Source of the DNA: Pusillimonas sp. UBA6240
GTDB lineage: Bacteria > Pseudomonadota > Gammaproteobacteria > Burkholderiales > Burkholderiaceae_B
Assembly (NCBI GenBank): GCA_002441445.1
Contig: DJWC01000006.1
Span: forward strand, 45,090-64,094
Length of the DNA: 19,005 bases
Direction of reading: 5' to 3'
The notes under the pieces: generated by a model
What the model saw: only the letters and a program-made list of their open reading frames with translations
What the model was told of the DNA's origin: nothing
Databases searched by the model: none
Program-made: the position numbers and the translations under genes
Shown here: piece after piece, positions 15,426 to 19,005 of the stretch
How positions within the stretch are numbered: the first letter of the stretch is position 1
Layout of the letters: each line of letters opens with the position of its first letter

Positions 15426-16751
15426 ATGACCCATGTATTTCATCGCAACCCCCATCAGCAACTGGCCTTTGCCGTGCGCGGCGAAGGCATACGCCTGTAC
15501 GACCAAAGCGGCAAGGCTTATATCGATGCATCCGGCGGAGCGGCGGTGTCCTGCCTGGGCCACGGGCACCCGGTGGTCATCCAGGCCATCAAAGACCAGC
15601 TGGATCAGATCGCCTATGCGCATTCGTCGTTTTTTACCACGAAAGCCGCGGAAGATCTGGCCGACTTCCTGCAACAGCGTTCGCCGGGGGACCTGAACCA
15701 CGTCTACTTCGTATCGGGCGGTTCGGAAGCCGTCGAGGCCGCGCTGAAGCTGGCGCGCCAGTATTTCGTCGAGGTCGGCCAGCCCGCCCGCCGCCATTTC
15801 ATTGCGCGGCGCCAAAGCTATCATGGCAATACGCTGGGTGCGCTGGCCATCGGCGGCAACGCCTGGCGCCGCGAGCCCTTCCTGCCGCTGCTGGTTCCGG
15901 CGCATCATGTAGCGCCGTGCTATGCGTACCGCGACCAGCTTGCGGGCGAGACGGAAGAACAATACGCCGAACGCCTGGCGCAGGAACTGGACCAGAAAAT
16001 CCGCGAACTCGGTCCGGAAACCGTGGCGGCCTTCGTCGCTGAAACCGTGGTCGGGGCCACGGCGGGCGCCCTGGCGCCGGTGGGCGGCTATCTGCAGCGC
16101 ATTCGCGAAGTCTGCGACCGCCACGGCGTGCTGCTGATCCTGGACGAGGTCATGTCGGGCATGGGGCGCACCGGCCATTTGTTCGCCTGCGCGGAATACG
16201 GCGTGACGCCCGACATCATGGCCATCGCCAAGGGCCTGGGGGCGGGCTACCAGCCCATCGGCGCCATGATCGCCAGCGACAGGATATACGACGCCATCGT
16301 GGGCGGCAGCGGCTTTTTCCAGCACGGCCACACCTATATGGGTCATGCCACGGCGTGCGCCGCGGCGCTGGCGGTGCAGCAGGTCATCGAGCGCGACGGG
16401 CTGCTGAACAATGTGCTGGAACGCGGCGAGCAGCTGCGCGCCGAGCTGCGCGACACGCTGGGCGCGCATCCGAATGTGGGCGACATCCGCGGCCGCGGCC
16501 TGTTCGTGGGCGTGGAATTCGTGCAGGACAAGGCCAGCAAGGCGACGCTGGATCCGGCGGCCAAGACGCACGCCAGGCTGAAGAAGCAAGCCATGCAGAA
16601 CGGGCTGATGATGTACCCTATGGGCGGCACGGTGGATGGCGTGCGCGGCGATCACGTATTGCTGGCGCCGCCTTTCATTTGCTCGCCCGCCGACATCAGC
16701 GACATTGTCGCGCGCTTCGCCCAGACAGTGGCGCAAGTACTGCCGGCGTGA
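15426..16751 (+). CDS. Class III PLP-dependent aminotransferase
   Basis: The protein has 441 residues and belongs to fold-type I, class III aminotransferases (omega-amino acid, diamine or 2-aminoacid:pyruvate types). It moves an amino group from an amine or amino acid to an oxo acid in the cytoplasm. Landmarks: YIDASGGAAVSCLGHGHP (32-49), VSGGSEAVEAALKLAR (96-111) for phosphate binding, SYHG (131-134), LLILDEVMSGMGRTG with Asp240 at the pyridine nitrogen (236-250), AIAKGLGAGYQPIGAM with PLP-binding Lys269, and HGHTYMGHATACAAAL (300-315). RGRGLFVGVEFV lies nearer the C-terminus. The ATG at 15426 was chosen; AGG lies about 9 bases upstream, and an in-frame TTG 15 bases earlier is possible. The gene follows the repeat-rich promoter shared with the RpiR regulator. 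The product of transamination would be a semialdehyde or oxo acid; the substrate is not known. Confidence 0.93.
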   Translation: MTHVFHRNPHQQLAFAVRGEGIRLYDQSGKAYIDASGGAAVSCLGHGHPVVIQAIKDQLDQIAYAHSSFFTTKAAEDLADFLQQRSPGDLNHVYFVSGGSEAVEAALKLARQYFVEVGQPARRHFIARRQSYHGNTLGALAIGGNAWRREPFLPLLVPAHHVAPCYAYRDQLAGETEEQYAERLAQELDQKIRELGPETVAAFVAETVVGATAGALAPVGGYLQRIREVCDRHGVLLILDEVMSGMGRTGHLFACAEYGVTPDIMAIAKGLGAGYQPIGAMIASDRIYDAIVGGSGFFQHGHTYMGHATACAAALAVQQVIERDGLLNNVLERGEQLRAELRDTLGAHPNVGDIRGRGLFVGVEFVQDKASKATLDPAAKTHARLKKQAMQNGLMMYPMGGTVDGVRGDHVLLAPPFICSPADISDIVARFAQTVAQVLPA

Positions 16752-16818
16752 GCCCCCCAGGCCGCGGCGCTCCGCAAGGGCGGGCGCTGCCTCCCCGCAT
16801 TCGACTGAAGGAATTTCG

Positions 16819-17349
16819 ATGGCCCGTTTACCGTATGCCGACCTGACGCACCCCGAAGTCAGCCCTTTGGTGGAACAAATCGTCGCCGAGCGCGGCAGTG
16901 TTCTTCACCTTTACCAGATGCTGCTGCAAAGCCCGCCGGTTGCGCAGGGCTGGCTGAACCACCTGACCGGCATCCGCCAGCGCAGCTCGCTGCCCGGCGA
17001 CGTACGTGAAATGGTCATCATGCGCATTGCGCTGATCAATGGCGCTCCCTACGAAGCCCATCAACATGCGCCGATCGCCTTGAAGGAAGGCATGTCGCAG
17101 GCCCAGCTGGACGAGCTGGGCGACTGGGAAAGCTCCGCGCTTTTCGGCGACAGGGACCGCGCGGTGCTGGCTTATACGGACGCCATGACGCGGCACGTGC
17201 AGGTGCCCGACGCGGTATTCGATGCGCTGCGCCCCTTCTTTGACGCGCGCCAATTGGTGGAGCTGACCGCCACCATCGCCACCTACAATATGGTGTCGCG
17301 CTTCCTCGAGGCCCTGCAAATCCATGCGGACGACGAGCGCAAGCTGTAG
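16819..17349 (+). CDS. Carboxymuconolactone decarboxylase (CMD/AhpD-like) family protein
   Basis: The protein has 176 residues, all-helical by appearance. The CMD core is at about 45-120: LPGDVREMVIMRIALINGAPYEAHQHAPIALKEGMSQAQLDEL. The Glu64 and the YEAHQH segment (Glu79, His83) match the E...YEW.QH pattern of the family. The AhpD-type CxxC redox pair is absent, so peroxidase activity is not expected. Members of this cysteine-less branch are often encoded beside catabolic genes, and their exact reactions are mostly unknown. GAAGGAA lies 5-6 bases before the ATG at 16819, 67 bases after the aminotransferase stop, so the two genes are probably co-transcribed. A hairpin with a T tail follows. 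The family is clear, the function is not. Confidence 0.88.
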   Translation: MARLPYADLTHPEVSPLVEQIVAERGSVLHLYQMLLQSPPVAQGWLNHLTGIRQRSSLPGDVREMVIMRIALINGAPYEAHQHAPIALKEGMSQAQLDELGDWESSALFGDRDRAVLAYTDAMTRHVQVPDAVFDALRPFFDARQLVELTATIATYNMVSRFLEALQIHADDERKL

Positions 17350-17411
17350 CCCGGCGCGCCGCCGTCCATGCTGTGCCATCGGGGCGGACCGGATTCGTAT
17401 CGTTTAATGCT

Positions 17412-17436
17412 GGCGGGCCGCTTGCGCCCGTCTTTT
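17412..17436 (+). terminator. Probable terminator after the CMD-family gene
   Basis: A compact hairpin, GCGGG-c-CGC-TT-GCG-CCCGT with one bulged C, is followed directly by CTTTT. It lies about 65 bases after the stop codon and ends just before the convergent adenosyltransferase gene. Confidence 0.5.
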
Positions 17437-17441
17437 ATGGC

Positions 17442-17999
17442 CTAAGCCGGATCGCGCTGCCACAGAATGTCCGGCTTGCCGGCCGCGCGGTTCAGGGCGC
17501 GCGCCAGGACAAAGCATAGGTCCGACAGCCGGTTCAGGTATTGCCTGACCGGGTCGCTGACGGCATTTTCGGCGCCGCTGTTGGCCAGCGCCACCACCGA
17601 GCGTTCCACTCTGCGGCAGATGGTGCGCGCCATGTGGGCCAGCGCCGCGGCGCGCGTGCCGCCGGGAAGAATGAATTCCTGCAGCTTGCCCAGGTCCGCG
17701 TTGTATTTGGCCAATGCCGCATCGAGCGCCAGCACGTGTTCGGCCTTGACGGCCGTATGGCCGGGTATGCAGAGCTCCGCGCCCATGTCGAACAAGTCGT
17801 GCTGTATGTGCGACAGCAGGGCATCGATGGGCGCCGGCAGGTCTTCGGTGCGCAGCAAGCCGATGGCGCTGTTCAATTCGTCGACGTTGCCCAGCGCGTC
17901 GATGCGCGGCGCGTCCTTGGGGACGCGGCTGCCGTCGCCCAGGCCCGTGGTGCCCTTGTCGCCTCCGCGAGTGGTGATGACGGATAAACGTGTTGCCAT
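17442..17999 (-). CDS. Cob(I)yrinic acid a,c-diamide / cob(I)alamin adenosyltransferase, PduO type
   Basis: The protein has 185 residues, the usual size for a stand-alone PduO-type adenosyltransferase. It transfers the 5'-deoxyadenosyl group of ATP to cob(I)alamin to make coenzyme B12. Seen in order: the N-terminal ATP-binding segment TTRGGDKGTTGLGDGSRVPKD (9-29), ALGNVDELNSAIG (35-47), FDMGAELCIPG, EFILPGGTRAAALAHMARTICRRVERSVVAL (about 107-137) and YLNRLSDLCFVLARALNR (about 154-171). The RRVER and LNRLSD motifs bind ATP and corrin. AAGGAG lies 8 bases upstream of the ATG at 17999. The gene stands alone between two convergent or divergent neighbours, and no B12-dependent enzyme or cobalamin riboswitch is visible nearby, so its role is probably general corrinoid salvage. 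Confidence 0.95.
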   Translation of the reverse strand: MATRLSVITTRGGDKGTTGLGDGSRVPKDAPRIDALGNVDELNSAIGLLRTEDLPAPIDALLSHIQHDLFDMGAELCIPGHTAVKAEHVLALDAALAKYNADLGKLQEFILPGGTRAAALAHMARTICRRVERSVVALANSGAENAVSDPVRQYLNRLSDLCFVLARALNRAAGKPDILWQRDPA

Positions 18000-18144
18000 G
18001 AATGATCTCCTTGCGGTGGTGGGTCCGGCCTTGCCGGCCGTGCGCGGCGAACCTGCGCCGCGGCGCGCGCTTCCTGGATTTTGGCGTTATGCTGGCAGGG
18101 TGCTCGAATTCAGAGCTGCTATGGACATTAGAGGAGTTTAGCGC

Positions 18145-18447
18145 ATGCCTTCCAACGACAGACAACTGCTGCAGGCCTTGGCGGCCGCGCTGGCATTGAC
18201 TTCGTTCTATTCGACGGCCGCCATGGCGCAAGAGGCCTCGGCATCGGGCGAGGTGCGCCGGGTGGATGCCGCGGCCGGCAAGGTGACCATCAAGCACGGG
18301 GAGATTTCGGAACTGCAGCTACCCGCCATGACGCTGGTCTATCATGCCGCCCCGGCGCTGCTGGCCGGCATACAGCCCGGCGACAAGGTGAAATTCACCG
18401 CCAAGCGCGAAGGCGGCCAGTACGTCATCACCGCAATATCCAAGTAG
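18145..18447 (+). CDS. CusF-like periplasmic copper-binding-type protein with altered metal site
   Basis: The precursor has 100 residues. Residues 1-28 are a signal peptide ending AMA. Residues 35-98 form a small CusF-type beta-barrel: GEVRRVDAAAGKVTIKHGEI, LQLPAMTLVYHAAP and GIQPGDKVKFTAKREGGQYVIT. E. coli CusF binds Cu(I)/Ag(I) with His36, Met47 and Met49 capped by Trp44. At matching spacing this protein keeps His51 and Met62 but has Leu59 for Trp and Leu64 for the second Met. Metal binding may therefore be weak or use other residues, such as His67. GAGGAG lies 8 bases before the ATG. No CusABC efflux genes are in the window, and nothing links it directly to nirK 12 kb away. Domain family fairly sure, copper role inferred. 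Confidence 0.85.
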   Translation: MPSNDRQLLQALAAALALTSFYSTAAMAQEASASGEVRRVDAAAGKVTIKHGEISELQLPAMTLVYHAAPALLAGIQPGDKVKFTAKREGGQYVITAISK

Positions 18448-18462
18448 AGGCGGGGCGCCTGG

Positions 18463-18509
18463 CCGGGCACGCCTAGTAGGGGGAGCGTCTGGCCGGCGCA
18501 CCCGGTTTT
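18463..18509 (+). terminator. Possible terminator after the CusF-like gene
   Basis: CCGGG-ca-CGCC (18463-18473) pairs with GGCG-ca-CCCGG (18495-18505), with a 2-base internal mismatch, and is followed by TTTT. The loop is long (21 bases), which weakens the call. The T run reaches into the stop codon of hslU on the other strand. Confidence 0.35.
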
Positions 18510-19005
18510 ACAGCACGTAGCGGGCCAGGTCCTGGCTGCTGGCGGCTTCTTCCAGCTTGGCGTTCACATAGCCGGCATCGATGGTGACGGTCTGGCTTCC
18601 GGCGGCCGTGGCGTCGAAGGAAAGGTCTTCCAGCAGTTTTTCCATCACGGTGTACAGCCGGCGGGCGCCGATGTTTTCGGTGCGCTCATTGACATCGTAA
18701 GCTATTTCGGCCAGCCGGCGTATGCCTTCCTGCGTAAAGTCCAGCGTGACGTCTTCGGTGCCCAGCAGGGCGCTGTATTGCTTGGTCAGCGAGGCATCCG
18801 TTTCGGACAATATGCGCACGAAGTCGTCCGCCGTCAAAGAGTCCAGTTCCACGCGGATGGGAAAGCGGCCTTGCAGCTCGGGTATCAGGTCGGACGGGCG
18901 CGATAGGTGGAAGGCGCCCGATGCGATGAACAGAATGTGGTCGGTGCGCACGACGCCGTACTTGGTGTTGACGGTCGTGCCTTCCACCAGCGGCAGCAGG
19001 TCGCG
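18508..19005 (-). CDS. hslU: ATP-dependent protease ATPase subunit HslU, C-terminal part (5' end outside window)
   Basis: HslU is the AAA+ unfoldase ring that feeds proteins to the HslV protease in the cytoplasm. The frame is open to the window edge and gives the last about 165 residues. It contains RDLLPLVEGTTVNTKYG, the very conserved DHILFIASGAFHLSRPSDLIPELQGRFPIRVEL stretch with the GRFP arginine, and the C-domain segment ERTENIGARRLYTVMEKLLEDLSF, which holds the sensor-2 arginine. It ends ARYVL, matching the short C-terminal tail that docks into HslV (usually RYIL or RFIL). Walker A and B lie beyond the window. Partner hslV is expected upstream of hslU, outside the window. Confidence 0.97.
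   Translation of the reverse strand, partial: RDLLPLVEGTTVNTKYGVVRTDHILFIASGAFHLSRPSDLIPELQGRFPIRVELDSLTADDFVRILSETDASLTKQYSALLGTEDVTLDFTQEGIRRLAEIAYDVNERTENIGARRLYTVMEKLLEDLSFDATAAGSQTVTIDAGYVNAKLEEAASSQDLARYVL

Noticed and set aside
15360..16736. 458-codon open frame on the minus strand opposite the aminotransferase
   Set aside because: The composition is that of an antisense shadow, while the plus-strand gene has all class III aminotransferase motifs.
17442..18144. Cobalamin riboswitch near the adenosyltransferase gene
   Set aside because: The leader between 18000 and 18144 is short and contains no recognisable B12-box sequence; a plain ribosome site explains the start.
18145..18447. Link between the CusF-like protein and copper supply to NirK
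   Set aside because: The genes are 12 kb apart with unrelated genes between, no shared operator was found, and two copper-site residues are missing.

Overview
The window is GC-rich chromosomal DNA from a betaproteobacterium. The LipA and HslU sequences, the gene density and the codon usage suggest Burkholderiales, most likely an Alcaligenaceae member related to Bordetella, Achromobacter, Castellaniella or Pusillimonas. This placement is inference from protein character only. No rRNA, tRNA, CRISPR array, transposase or phage gene was seen. Both ends cut through housekeeping genes: the 3' part of lipA on the left, and the 3' part of hslU (on the minus strand) on the right.

Left part (1-6350). 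After lipA comes a minus-strand aldehyde dehydrogenase of the succinate-semialdehyde dehydrogenase type, whose last codons lie in a 15-bp palindrome. Behind its start is a fragment of a RidA/YjgF-family gene, truncated at both ends. Next is a compact nitrite-reduction locus. It holds a NirV-like lipoprotein with a degenerate formylglycine-generating-enzyme fold, a divergent Crp/Fnr regulator of the NnrR kind that lacks Fe-S cysteines, and nirK, a copper nitrite reductase carrying a C-terminal cytochrome c domain. The nirV and nirK promoters share an identical 18-bp sequence containing a TTGCG-N4-AACAA box, with the box centre about 80 bp before each ATG. The regulator encoded between them is the obvious candidate to bind it, in response to nitric oxide under low oxygen.

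Middle part (6600-13070). A tightly packed plus-strand operon encodes a complete peptide-type ABC importer: periplasmic binding protein, two permeases and two ATPases, with stop/start overlaps between permeases and ATPases. It is followed by an N-formylglutamate amidohydrolase-family hydrolase.

Right-middle part (13180-17440). A C45-family Ntn-type amidase/acyltransferase and an RpiR-family (HTH + SIS) regulator lie on the minus strand. They diverge from a class III PLP aminotransferase and a carboxymuconolactone-decarboxylase-family protein. The RpiR/aminotransferase intergenic region is AT-rich and full of short direct repeats that look like operators. Together with the importer and the amidohydrolase, these genes read like an import, amide-hydrolysis and transamination route for an unknown N-acylated or peptide-like compound. 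That pathway is a hypothesis.

Right end (17440-19005). A PduO-type cob(I)alamin adenosyltransferase (minus), a small periplasmic CusF-like protein that has lost two of the four classical copper-site residues (plus), and the end of hslU (minus).
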